DNA of 64,000 bases from NCBI GenBank assembly GCA_002238965.1, contig MPNJ01000008.1, positions 101,775-165,774 on the forward strand, given 5' to 3'. The notes beneath the pieces were generated by a model. The model was not told where the DNA came from, ran no database searches, and saw nothing but the letters and a program-made list of their open reading frames with translations. The position numbers and the translations under genes are program-made. Shown here one piece after another: positions 1-8,654 of this stretch. The DNA is from Nitrospinae bacterium bin107 (GTDB lineage: Bacteria; UBA8248). The first letter of the stretch is position 1. The number at the start of each line of letters is the position of its first letter.

Positions 1-1
1 A

Positions 2-1246
2 GTCACGAAAAACACCTGGAGCGCCATTCGAGCGGCCACGAGGAAATACAACGAGCCTGGACGCTTCGTTACGTTCCTGGGCGTTGAATGGTCCGCCGTG
101 ACTGGTATGGGCGGGGACAGGAACGTCATGTATCTAGGCGACGATGGCCCTCTGCACCGTACCAGCCACTGGCAACTGGAGGACTGGACAGATCAGGAAA
201 AGGACAGATATCCCCTAGATGCACTCTACGGCGCCTTGGAAGGCAGCCGGGACGTCACCCTAGTCCCCCATATCGGGGGCCGGCGGGCGAGCCTGGACTA
301 TCACCACGCAGAACTTGAGCGCGTTATGGAAATATATTCTTCCTGGGGACGATTCGAATGGTTCGTCGAGGAAGCCCTGGAAATGGGCTGGCGCGTGGGC
401 ATCACGGCAGGGAGCGATGGGCACAAGGGCCGCCCGGGAGCGAGCTACCCGGGAGCGGCTATTTTCGGGGTCTATGGCGGTTACGCCTGCATTTATGCAA
501 CAGAACTCACGCGCGCGAGCCTCTGGGAAGCGATCCAGGCCAGACGCGTCTATGCGACGACGGGCAAGAAAATTCATCTCTCCTTTTCGGCTGGCGAACA
601 TTTTATGGGAGAGGAATTCGAATCCACCGATCCACCAGTGTTCAAAGTCCGCGCAACGGGCGAATGCGGGATTGAGTCGATTGAGCTAAAGCGCGCCTCA
701 CAAACCATCTGTTCTTATCGCCCTAAAGATACGGCTGCCCAAAATTCTGTCTGGTTTCGAGTCTCCTGGAGCGGCGCCCGCATACACCAGCGCAACCGCC
801 AAACTCATTGGCACGGCGGTTTACGGGTCGATAAAGGGAGAATCGAAGAGCCCAGAGACTGGCAAGTGGATAATCTTGAGGAAGGCATACAGTCGGCCGA
901 TGAGCAGAGCATCCGGTGGTTGAGCCGCACGACCGGGGATGCGGACGGCGTCGAATTCCGCATTTCAGGCGGAGAAGGCGCAACGCTTTTTTTTGAAACC
1001 GACGTCGTTTCCTTTGATGTGAATCTCGATACCATCGGGGCCATTCCCTATGTAGTGGATGCAGGCGGCGTTCGCCAACAAGTGGAAGTGCAGCGCATCA
1101 GCCCAACGCTTGGGAACCCTCACACGAACGTCATATTCGACGTTGATGAAAGTGATTTTCATGACGGCTGGAACCCCTACTTCATCAGGTTGATGCAAGA
1201 AGACGGAGCATTGGCCTGGAGCAGCCCCATTTTTGTGAAAAGGTGA
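2..1246 (+). CDS. DUF3604/PHP-like metal-dependent hydrolase, C-terminal part
   Basis: The frame is open from base 2, so the gene begins before the window and 414 residues are visible. The reading includes FLGVEW near the left edge, GGDRNVMY, and a GSDGHKGRPG motif typical of the DUF3604 family, whose fold is related to the PHP metal-dependent phosphoesterases; Asp and His of SDGH are likely metal ligands. The last third looks like a beta-rich C-terminal domain. The stop is 4 bases before the next ATG, so it is co-transcribed with the PIG-L deacetylase. The substrate is unknown. A GTG at 98 is in frame but is internal to the conserved region and is not the start. Confidence 0.75.
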   Translation, partial: VTKNTWSAIRAATRKYNEPGRFVTFLGVEWSAVTGMGGDRNVMYLGDDGPLHRTSHWQLEDWTDQEKDRYPLDALYGALEGSRDVTLVPHIGGRRASLDYHHAELERVMEIYSSWGRFEWFVEEALEMGWRVGITAGSDGHKGRPGASYPGAAIFGVYGGYACIYATELTRASLWEAIQARRVYATTGKKIHLSFSAGEHFMGEEFESTDPPVFKVRATGECGIESIELKRASQTICSYRPKDTAAQNSVWFRVSWSGARIHQRNRQTHWHGGLRVDKGRIEEPRDWQVDNLEEGIQSADEQSIRWLSRTTGDADGVEFRISGGEGATLFFETDVVSFDVNLDTIGAIPYVVDAGGVRQQVEVQRISPTLGNPHTNVIFDVDESDFHDGWNPYFIRLMQEDGALAWSSPIFVKR

Positions 1247-1250
1247 AAAA

Positions 1251-1976
1251 ATGACGGCGAACAAACTACTTACTCTCGATGAAAATTGGCAGCGAGCGTT
1301 GGCCATCGTGGCTCATCCGGATGACATGGAATTCGGCGCCTCGAGCGCGGTCGCAAGGTGGACGGCCCAAGGTAAGGAAGTTTCATACATTCTCATGACG
1401 AGTGGCGAGGCGGGCATCGACGGGATGTCGCCGGAAGAAGCCGGCCCCGCGAGAGAAGAGGAAGAAATAAAAAGCGCCGCCATCGTCGGTGTGGGAAATG
1501 TCGAATTCCTGGGCTATACGGATGGGATCATCGAGTACAATCTGGATTTAAGACGCGATCTCACCCGGAAAATCAGAACCTACCGACCTGAAATCGTGAT
1601 CACACTTTCCCACCACCTCACCTGGCCGGGCGGCCCATTGAACATGGCGGATCATCGCTGGCTCGCCTATGGCGTGATGGACGCGAGCCGCGATGCTGGA
1701 AACCGCTGGATTTTTCCCGAACTACTGGACGAAGGCCTGGAACCCTGGACGGGCGTTCGAATGGTTTTGCTCAGCGGCTCTCCTGAATCCACAATTGCCG
1801 TGGATGTCACTGAGCACCTCGATACAGGAATCGCATCCTTACAAGCCCATAAGCTCTACATCGACAATCTCGCGCAAGGGTTCGACTCTGTCGCTTTTCT
1901 CACCCAGGCGGCCATCGAAACAGGGAAGCATGCCGGATACAAATTTGCGGTATCGTTCGAGGCGATCACGATATAA
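1251..1976 (+). CDS. PIG-L/LmbE-family deacetylase
   Basis: This 241-residue protein carries AHPDD at residues 21-25 followed by Glu27, the zinc-binding signature of the PIG-L/LmbE N-deacetylase family, with a further His in MADHRW in the middle. Family members remove acetyl groups from N-acetylglucosamine-type conjugates (GlcNAc-PI, mycothiol, bacillithiol, antibiotic intermediates). The length fits the family. AGG lies upstream of ATG 1251, directly after the stop of the DUF3604 gene, so the two form a pair. The actual substrate cannot be told from the sequence. Confidence 0.88.
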   Translation: MTANKLLTLDENWQRALAIVAHPDDMEFGASSAVARWTAQGKEVSYILMTSGEAGIDGMSPEEAGPAREEEEIKSAAIVGVGNVEFLGYTDGIIEYNLDLRRDLTRKIRTYRPEIVITLSHHLTWPGGPLNMADHRWLAYGVMDASRDAGNRWIFPELLDEGLEPWTGVRMVLLSGSPESTIAVDVTEHLDTGIASLQAHKLYIDNLAQGFDSVAFLTQAAIETGKHAGYKFAVSFEAITI

Positions 1977-2097
1977 TTATCTGAAAAAAAAATGTGGCTC
2001 AAGGCTATATCTTCTCAAGCGAATTGGGTAGTATTCGCCTGCAGTTTGGCTGTGATGCACTATCTTAGAATGATTTATACATCCGATGAGGGAATGA

Positions 2098-3042
2098 ATG
2101 CTTGATGATGCAACAAAACTAGAGTTAAGGGAAAAACACTACAACGCCACAGTCGTGGATATCGTCTGGCAGCATGAGACGCTCGCATGTTTTCGCGTAA
2201 AACCCGATTTCGACTTTCCCGAATATAAATCAGGGCAATATACGACGCTGGGCTTAGGAAATTGGGAGCCTCGCCACGAAGACGCTGTCAAGGAAAAAGA
2301 ACTCGACGAGAAGAGAATCAGGCGATTGGGAAGACGCGCCTATTCCGTGTCCCACCCTGTGGTCAACGGAGCGGGAGAACTGTTTCCGCCGGATGATTTG
2401 GATTTTCTGGAATTCTACATCGTCATGGTCATCGGTGCGGAAGGAGAGCCCGCGCCTCTTCTTACCCCGAGGCTCTTCCTCCTGAAATCTGGCGATCGTA
2501 TTCACATGGGCCAGAAATTTACTGGTGAATACACGCTCGAATGCATGAACGATATTCGTAACGATGACAATTCTCTCGTCGTCTTCGCAGGCACGGGAAC
2601 GGGAGAAGGCCCGCATAACCACATGATTTGGGAGCTTCTTCGCACGGGCTACAAAGGGCAAATCGCCAGCATCAACGTCGTTCGATACAATAACGACCTT
2701 GCATACGAACCCCTCTATAGAGAACTCGAGAAGAAATATCCCACGCTCTCATATCACGCGCTCACCACGCGCGAGGCGGATACCATCAACAACAAGATAT
2801 ATGTGCAGGATTATCTGGCCACGGGCATGTTCGAGGAAAACATCGGCCGCAAGATGGACCCTGCGAACACGCATCTGTTCTTGTGCGGAAACCCAGACAT
2901 GATCGGTATCCCGAAAGTTCGGGAAGGCGAGAAAATATGGCCCGAAGGCGCGCCGGGCGTCATTCAGATCATGGAAGATCGCGGCTTCACGATGGACTAT
3001 GGCCAGACAAAGGGAAACATCCATTACGAGAAATACTGGTAA
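2098..3042 (+). CDS. ferredoxin-NADP reductase-family flavoprotein
   Basis: A 314-residue protein with the two-domain FNR layout. The N-terminal FAD barrel has R80-A-Y-S83, the FAD-binding RxYS motif, and the C-terminal pyridine-nucleotide domain has GTGTGEGP at about 165-172. A CGNPDMI stretch near the end matches the C-terminal Cys-Gly motif of FNRs. The enzyme would move electrons between NAD(P)H and ferredoxin or flavodoxin. It heads a same-strand cluster with a crotonase, a mutase and an aldehyde:ferredoxin oxidoreductase, which makes it a plausible electron partner of the latter (inference). ATG 2098 follows a GAGGGA element. Confidence 0.85.
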   Translation: MLDDATKLELREKHYNATVVDIVWQHETLACFRVKPDFDFPEYKSGQYTTLGLGNWEPRHEDAVKEKELDEKRIRRLGRRAYSVSHPVVNGAGELFPPDDLDFLEFYIVMVIGAEGEPAPLLTPRLFLLKSGDRIHMGQKFTGEYTLECMNDIRNDDNSLVVFAGTGTGEGPHNHMIWELLRTGYKGQIASINVVRYNNDLAYEPLYRELEKKYPTLSYHALTTREADTINNKIYVQDYLATGMFEENIGRKMDPANTHLFLCGNPDMIGIPKVREGEKIWPEGAPGVIQIMEDRGFTMDYGQTKGNIHYEKYW

Positions 3043-3098
3043 GACCTTAGTTTTACACCTTACCTCGGCTCTGGTAGACGAAATCAGCAGGAGGTCTC

Positions 3099-3878
3099 AT
3101 GCCCGATTTTATTCATGAAGCCGAGGGCGGACTCTCCATCCTGAAGTTCAACAGAAAAAACGTTCGCAACGCCATCAACGAAGAAATCATGCAGGGGCTC
3201 TCAGACGCCCTAGTCAACCTCGAAGCATCTCGAGAACTGAGAGCCGTCGTCCTCACGGGTGCGGGCGAGGAGGCGTTCTGCTCAGGCGGCGACTTGAAGT
3301 GGCTACAGTCATTTGAATCTCACGAGGCGGGTCTGGGGATGAGCAGACGCATGCAGGGAATCCTGGGGCGTCTGTCCGAATTGCCAGTGCCTGTCATCGC
3401 CGTTTTGAATGGATACGCTCTGGGCGGTGGGACCGAAATCGCCATGTCCTGTGACATGCGAATAATCGAAGAACACGCCTACATGAGCTTCAAGCAAGCC
3501 CGCGTCGGCCTCATGACGGGTTGGGGAGGCGGGGGTCGTCTTCTCCGCGCTATCGGCTATGGACGCGCGATGGAATTGTTGACCACCTGCAAAGAACTGA
3601 GCCCCGAAGATGCGCTCAAGATGGGACTTGCCAACGCCGTGGTACACAAAGGAGACGGTCTTCGCGTCGCGAAAGCGATGGTGGATGAAATTACCAAAAG
3701 CGCGCCGACGGCTATCCGCTCTTTGAAGGAATTGCTCTTATTCGGATTAGAAAATACACTGAATGAAACGAAGGGTATGGAATCGTCGCTATTTGCAGAT
3801 CTTTGGGTGTCAGAAGATCATGATGAGGCGGTAAAAGCATTTTTCGAAAAGCGAAACCCCGTTTTCAAGGGGAGATAA
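3099..3878 (+). CDS. enoyl-CoA hydratase/isomerase (crotonase) family; possibly decarboxylase-like
   Basis: A 259-residue crotonase-fold protein. The oxyanion-hole segments CSGGDL (61-66) and GYALGGGTE (105-113) are intact. In classical hydratases the first catalytic Glu sits in FGQPE; here the segment is F131-K-Q-A-R135, so that Glu is replaced by Arg. The second Glu is kept as E159 in AMEL. The TGWGGGGRL loop resembles the SWGG/GWGG loop that I recall from ethylmalonyl-CoA decarboxylase-like members. With the acyl-CoA mutase gene 7 bases downstream, decarboxylation of a malonyl-type CoA ester is as plausible as hydration. CAGGAGG precedes ATG 3099. Confidence 0.8.
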   Translation: MPDFIHEAEGGLSILKFNRKNVRNAINEEIMQGLSDALVNLEASRELRAVVLTGAGEEAFCSGGDLKWLQSFESHEAGLGMSRRMQGILGRLSELPVPVIAVLNGYALGGGTEIAMSCDMRIIEEHAYMSFKQARVGLMTGWGGGGRLLRAIGYGRAMELLTTCKELSPEDALKMGLANAVVHKGDGLRVAKAMVDEITKSAPTAIRSLKELLLFGLENTLNETKGMESSLFADLWVSEDHDEAVKAFFEKRNPVFKGR

Positions 3879-3885
3879 TCGCAAG

Positions 3886-5472
3886 ATGGGAAAAGAACCC
3901 CCACAGATAAAAACTCGTTCAGGTCTCGCCGTTGAAAACACGTACGGCCTGAGAGATTTGCCTCCGGGCTATTCCCCTGGCAAACCAGGCGAATATCCTC
4001 TCACGCGCGGCATTCACCCCGAGATGTACAGAAAACGTTTGTGGACGATGCGCCAGTATTCGGGTTTCGGAACCGCCGAAGATACGAATCAGCGATACCG
4101 CTTTCTACTAGACGAGGGGAACACCGGGCTTTCCGTCGCCCTCGACCTCCCGACACAACTGGGACTCGACAGCGACAATGAAAAATCATCCGGCGAAGTC
4201 GGCAAAGTCGGGGTAGCCATCGACTCACTGGCGGATATGGAGACCATTTTTCAAGATATTCCGCTCGACAGGATCAGCACGTCCTTCACCATCAACTCAA
4301 CGGCCGCCATCCTTTATGCCATGTACGTCGCAGTCGGCAAGAAACAAGGCGTTTCGCCCGCTCAACTAACCGGCACCATCCAGAACGACATTCTGAAGGA
4401 ATATGTTTCCCGCGGCACATGGATTTTCCCGCCCGAGCCATCCTTAAGGCTGATCGTCGATACTGTTGAATACGGGGTGAAAAACACTCCAAGGTTCAAT
4501 ACCATCAGCGCTGCAGGAGCTCATTTCAGGGATGCCGGCGCAACTGCCGTCCAGGAAGGCGGTTTTACGCTCGCGGACGCCATCGTTTACGTAGAGAGAT
4601 GTCTGGACCGCGGACTTGATATCGACGAGTTCGCCCCCAGGCTCAGTTTTTATTTTTACACCCACATGGATTTTTTCGAAGAAATCGCCAAATACAGAGC
4701 CATGCGGACGCTTTGGGCAAAAATCATGCGTGAGCGTTTTGGCGCTAAAAATGAGAGAAGCTGGTTATTCCGCTTCGGCGTCGTTTGTGGCGGGAGTACG
4801 CTAACTGCACAAGAACCCGAGAACAATATCGTCAGAGTCACTTACGAGACACTTTCCGCCGTGCTCGGAGGCGCCCAAACTATCTTTACTTGTGCATATG
4901 ACGAAGCACTAGCCTTGCCGACCGAAGATAGCGCCCTTCTCGCCCTGCGCACCCAGCAGATCATTGCCCATGAAAGCGGCGTGCCCGATGTGGCGGACCC
5001 ATTTGGTGGTTCATATTATCTGGAGAATTTGACTGCAAGCATGGAAAATGAAATGGCGCAAATTATTGAAGACGTGGAAGAACGCGGCGGTATGGTTGAG
5101 TGCATTCAAAGAGGCGTAGTGCAAAAATGGATAGCAGAGAGCGCTTTCCGCTGGCAAAAAGCGGTGGATGCACATGAGCAGACTATCGTCGGCGTAAATA
5201 AATATATGCGGGAGGAGCCTTCCGCACAAGAAATATTCACGATTGATCCTGCGCTTGAAGAGCGTCAGAAGAAACAACTGAATAAATTGAAGAAAGAGCG
5301 AGACACTTCACAGGCAGAACTAAGTCTCAAACGCCTGGAAGACGCCGCTCGAGGCGATGAGAATCTCATGGTGGCGATTTCCGAGGCGGTGGAAGCATAT
5401 GCCACTATCGGGGAGATAACGGACGTGCTCCGTGGCGTTTTTGGAGAATTTCAAGAGCCTGTAGCTTTCTAA
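3886..5472 (+). CDS. acyl-CoA mutase large subunit (methylmalonyl-CoA mutase type)
   Basis: This 528-residue protein covers only the N-terminal substrate-binding TIM barrel of the B12-dependent acyl-CoA mutases; there is no C-terminal DxHxxG cobalamin domain, so a separate small subunit is needed and none is in the window. Aligned by eye with the Propionibacterium enzyme, Tyr58 (WTMRQY) matches Tyr89 and Arg176 (KEYVSRG) matches Arg207, the residues that hold the substrate carboxylate. Isobutyryl-CoA mutase has Phe and Gln there and 2-hydroxyisobutyryl-CoA mutase Ile and Gln, so a methylmalonyl- or ethylmalonyl-type substrate is favoured. It lies 7 bases after the crotonase gene. Confidence 0.88.
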   Translation: MGKEPPQIKTRSGLAVENTYGLRDLPPGYSPGKPGEYPLTRGIHPEMYRKRLWTMRQYSGFGTAEDTNQRYRFLLDEGNTGLSVALDLPTQLGLDSDNEKSSGEVGKVGVAIDSLADMETIFQDIPLDRISTSFTINSTAAILYAMYVAVGKKQGVSPAQLTGTIQNDILKEYVSRGTWIFPPEPSLRLIVDTVEYGVKNTPRFNTISAAGAHFRDAGATAVQEGGFTLADAIVYVERCLDRGLDIDEFAPRLSFYFYTHMDFFEEIAKYRAMRTLWAKIMRERFGAKNERSWLFRFGVVCGGSTLTAQEPENNIVRVTYETLSAVLGGAQTIFTCAYDEALALPTEDSALLALRTQQIIAHESGVPDVADPFGGSYYLENLTASMENEMAQIIEDVEERGGMVECIQRGVVQKWIAESAFRWQKAVDAHEQTIVGVNKYMREEPSAQEIFTIDPALEERQKKQLNKLKKERDTSQAELSLKRLEDAARGDENLMVAISEAVEAYATIGEITDVLRGVFGEFQEPVAF

Positions 5473-5605
5473 AATCCTTATCACGTCCGTCGGCTTGCCC
5501 AACAAGGCAAAACACGGAATAATCACGGGCTGAGAAAAACAATCAATCGCAAATAATATAACTCTAGAATTCCATGTGGCAAATTCATCGGAGGCAGGCA
5601 GAAAA

Positions 5606-7474
5606 ATGTGGACAGACGCCAAAAACGGGAATAACTCGGCAACTGATTACAAGTATAGAAGCGCTACCGTTGAGCTGGACAGTGGAAATATCACGATTGA
5701 AGACAAATCCTGTGAGGATTTGGAGGATTTTCTGGGCGGGATCGGCAGGATTTTCAAAATCCTCTCCCATCACGACGTATCTGACCCCTATGCCCCTTCC
5801 GCCCCGCTCGTCATGGAACTTGGCTGTTTTTCTGGTACGAACCTCATGACGGGGCTGAGGACGTTCTTTGGCGGCTACAGTCCGCTCAAGAGCACGCTCG
5901 CAGGCGCGCCTTCCGCTATGTACTCGGCAGGCTCCGGCAAATTCGGAACCAAGGTTGCCTGCGCGGGCATCGATGAAATCATCTTTACCGGCAGGAGCGA
6001 GAAGCCCGTCACACTGGTTATCAAGAGCGACACCCTGGGCGGCCCGCCGAGCCTGGAACTCGTGGACGCCTCTCCTCTCGTGGGCCAAGACTCGCATGAA
6101 AAAATGATGGCGCTCGCCGATGAATACGACGATGCGCACTTCGCCGTCATCGGCCCGCCGGGGGAGAATTTTGAGACGAACCGCATGGCGTCCATTGTCT
6201 TGAGCACGGAAAACCAGCTCAAAACGAGGGAATGCAAGCCGAGGTTCTGCGGACGCGGCGGCTTCGGCGGCGTGATGGGTTCCAAAAACCTCATCGCCAT
6301 CGTCGCGCAGGCGCCAGACGACAAAGCCGCCGTCACGAATGTCGTCAAAGAGGCCAACAAAGTCATCTCACGGGGCGCAGGTTCCAAAAACTACCGAGAC
6401 GCCCATAAGGCGGACGGCGGCGGTGGAACCTGGCGAAACATCGCGGGTCTCCACCCCATGGGCTGTCTGCCCGAGAGGAACTTCTGGGCGCCGGGAAACG
6501 ATGACGCCGTTCAACTGTACCGGGGCAGCTTTGAAGAACCCTACGTCATCAAGGATGAATCCTGCTTCAAGTGCGGCATCGCGTGCCATAAAAACATCTA
6601 CGACAGGCCCGAGGGCGAGACGGCCGAAGGCAGGCGGGCGAAAAAAGGAAAATTCAGGGTCAAGTTCGACTATGAACCGCTCGATCTCATCACGGCGAAC
6701 TGCGGCGTCTACGATGCGGAAGAATCCCTGGATCTCGTCGAACTGGGTGACCGGATGGGTTACGACGCCATCAGCCTGGGCGCCACCATAAGCTACGCCA
6801 TGGAGTGGAACGAGAAAAACCCCGACAAACCCGTGCTCGACGACATCCGCTTCGGCGACGCCAGGAAGATGGATGAATTGATCCGCAAAGCGGCGGCGGG
6901 CGAGTGTGAAGAACTGGCCCAGGGCACCATGCGTCTGGCCCAGCAGTGTGGCGACCTATCCTTCGCTATGCAGGGCAAGGGCCTCGAATACCCGGCCTAT
7001 CTGCCCGAAACAAACCCCGGCTACCCCTGGGCACTGGCAGGCGGCCACATGAGCATGCGCACGTTCCTGCTCCTCATCCTCGACGGCCAGCAGACGGACA
7101 TCGATTACTGGGAAAACGCCATCCAGAACGGCATCTACTATACGAGGGACGACCTCATCGGCACTTGCAAATTCGCGGGCGCGCCCAACGAGAATATCGT
7201 CGACAGCCTGAACGATATGTTCGGCGTCTCGTTGACGGAAGAAGACGTGAACCAGGCGATTCGGCGTTCCTACCTGAGAGGACGCCTGCTGGAGAAAAAA
7301 GTGGGCTATACCGACGAGGAATACGACGTGCCCTCCCGCGTGTATGAAGGGGCGAATGAAAACGTCAAAATGCCCAGCTTCATGACGCGCGAATTCATGG
7401 ATGAACTCAAAAAACGAACCGAGGCGAATTGGGACAGGCTCACCGAGGAAGAGGGAATCGCCCTTCCCGCATGA
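5606..7474 (+). CDS. aldehyde:ferredoxin oxidoreductase (AOR family, tungsten type)
   Basis: A 622-residue AOR-family protein. The [4Fe-4S] ligands are C320-x2-C323-x3-C327 (CFKCGIAC) and C521; the pterin-binding motifs are D382-RMG-Y-D387 (DxxGxD) and D516-LIG-T-C521 (DxxGxC), matching the two motifs of Pyrococcus AOR. Such enzymes hold a tungsto-bispterin and oxidise aldehydes to acids with ferredoxin as acceptor, or reduce acids; no signal peptide is seen, so it is cytoplasmic. GGAGG 11 bases before ATG 5606 supports this start; an in-frame GTG at 5576 lacks one. A terminator follows the gene. The actual aldehyde is unknown. Confidence 0.9.
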   Translation: MWTDAKNGNNSATDYKYRSATVELDSGNITIEDKSCEDLEDFLGGIGRIFKILSHHDVSDPYAPSAPLVMELGCFSGTNLMTGLRTFFGGYSPLKSTLAGAPSAMYSAGSGKFGTKVACAGIDEIIFTGRSEKPVTLVIKSDTLGGPPSLELVDASPLVGQDSHEKMMALADEYDDAHFAVIGPPGENFETNRMASIVLSTENQLKTRECKPRFCGRGGFGGVMGSKNLIAIVAQAPDDKAAVTNVVKEANKVISRGAGSKNYRDAHKADGGGGTWRNIAGLHPMGCLPERNFWAPGNDDAVQLYRGSFEEPYVIKDESCFKCGIACHKNIYDRPEGETAEGRRAKKGKFRVKFDYEPLDLITANCGVYDAEESLDLVELGDRMGYDAISLGATISYAMEWNEKNPDKPVLDDIRFGDARKMDELIRKAAAGECEELAQGTMRLAQQCGDLSFAMQGKGLEYPAYLPETNPGYPWALAGGHMSMRTFLLLILDGQQTDIDYWENAIQNGIYYTRDDLIGTCKFAGAPNENIVDSLNDMFGVSLTEEDVNQAIRRSYLRGRLLEKKVGYTDEEYDVPSRVYEGANENVKMPSFMTREFMDELKKRTEANWDRLTEEEGIALPA

Positions 7475-7494
7475 GCAACTGAGCTAGATCAAAA

Positions 7495-7529
7495 GCGCCC
7501 TCCGGCGACTGTCGGGGGGCGTTTTCTTT
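7495..7529 (+). terminator. rho-independent terminator after the AOR gene
   Basis: A GC-rich stem (CGCCCTCC pairing with GGGGGGCG, one G-U) with a short loop is followed by TTTTCTTTT. It lies 20 bases after the AOR stop and closes the + strand cluster that converges with queE. Confidence 0.85.
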
Positions 7530-7561
7530 TCATCGGCCTATTGTTTCCCAGATGCCCGAAG

Positions 7562-8263
7562 CTACACCCCGCGCTTGTCACCCCACAGCATAACGTGAAG
7601 CCTGGGAGTGAAGCGAAATCCTCGATTCATCGAAAGCTCCGCCAGGGCGAACAGCCTGTGCTCCATCTGCTCTCGCGTTTTGCCTCCCGGGGAAACGATG
7701 ACGCGACTTCGCGGGAAATCACCAAGGCCGTACTTTTCGAGGACAGACTCGATTTCATCTAGTTCATTCGCCCGATGAACCACGAATTTGAGATAGGGTT
7801 CCTTGGTTCGGCGCAGCCAGTCGAGGGTAGTCGGCTGTTTTTCCTCCGGGATTTGGGCCGACTGTAGTTTGGGCGAGACGTTCCACTGGTCCACCCGTTC
7901 GAGGAGGTCTTCAGACGGCGGTACGTGGCCCGCCGTTTCCACCTCCACCCTTAAGCCCGCAGCATGGAGGGCCTTAATTAGCGTTGGGAACTGCGGGGAT
8001 TCCAGAGGTTCACCCCCCGTCACCACCACCTGGGCGCCTTCGTGTTCCTCACAAAAACCCAGGATTTCCGCAATCGATCTCTCCTCCACCGGAGGTCCCG
8101 ACCAGGAATACTTCGTGTCGCACCACACGCAGCCCACAGAGCAGCCCATGAGACGAATGAAGACGGACGGTCGACCGATGGTCGCGCCCTCACCCTGTAA
8201 AGAGAAAAAAAGCGGATCGGCAAGTGACACCCTGAAATCCGCTTTTTCCTTGAGTTTTGTCAT
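7562..8263 (-). CDS. queE: 7-carboxy-7-deazaguanine synthase
   Basis: A 233-residue radical SAM protein. CSVGCVWC is a Cx3Cx2C cluster motif preceded by QGEGATIGRPSVFIR, the QueE signature for positioning the 6-carboxytetrahydropterin substrate, and TGGEP is the SAM-binding motif. QueE makes CDG on the route to queuosine and other 7-deazapurines, in the cytoplasm. The ATG at 8263 is preferred over the GTG one codon upstream. The usual partners QueC, QueD and QueF are not in the window, so the gene stands alone. It converges with the AOR gene. Confidence 0.92.
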   Translation of the reverse strand: MTKLKEKADFRVSLADPLFFSLQGEGATIGRPSVFIRLMGCSVGCVWCDTKYSWSGPPVEERSIAEILGFCEEHEGAQVVVTGGEPLESPQFPTLIKALHAAGLRVEVETAGHVPPSEDLLERVDQWNVSPKLQSAQIPEEKQPTTLDWLRRTKEPYLKFVVHRANELDEIESVLEKYGLGDFPRSRVIVSPGGKTREQMEHRLFALAELSMNRGFRFTPRLHVMLWGDKRGV

Positions 8264-8341
8264 CACGCCATGCCCGCTTCTTCACTCTCGGTCAGAGGTT
8301 CTCAACGCCAGGGTCAAAAGGGCAATAACACTTATCCCCAA

Positions 8342-8623
8342 TTACCCCAACGCCGCCGCAACGATGACCGCCACGCCCAGAAAAATCGCGCCCACGACGA
8401 TACCCACCGCCCTGTTTTGATCTTTCGACAGCGCATCGTTCACCGAGAAGGGCGTGATCCACTCGAAAATCTTGTACCCGATCATCAGCAAAGCGATGCC
8501 GACCAGGCCATATACGATCGATAGAAAGAGGCCCGTCCCGACTCCCATACGGGGCGCGCCCTGGGCGAGGGCCACGGCGGGCGTCAAGAGACTCATCGTA
8601 GTTGCTATCGCGAATTTCTTCAT
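8342..8623 (-). CDS. DUF350-like small inner-membrane protein
   Basis: A 93-residue protein with an N-terminal signal-like segment ending near AVALAQ (residues about 3-21), then two hydrophobic helices (about 30-50 and 72-92) separated by a short charged loop. The GIALLMIGYKIFEWITPF part resembles the DUF350/YjfL family of membrane proteins of unknown role. AAGGAG precedes ATG 8623. The next gene upstream on the same strand is a Gly/Arg-rich membrane protein 31 bases away, so the two are probably one transcript. Confidence 0.65.
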   Translation of the reverse strand: MKKFAIATTMSLLTPAVALAQGAPRMGVGTGLFLSIVYGLVGIALLMIGYKIFEWITPFSVNDALSKDQNRAVGIVVGAIFLGVAVIVAAALG

Positions 8624-8654
8624 CTGGAAACTCCTTGTTCAGTGACGGAAAATT

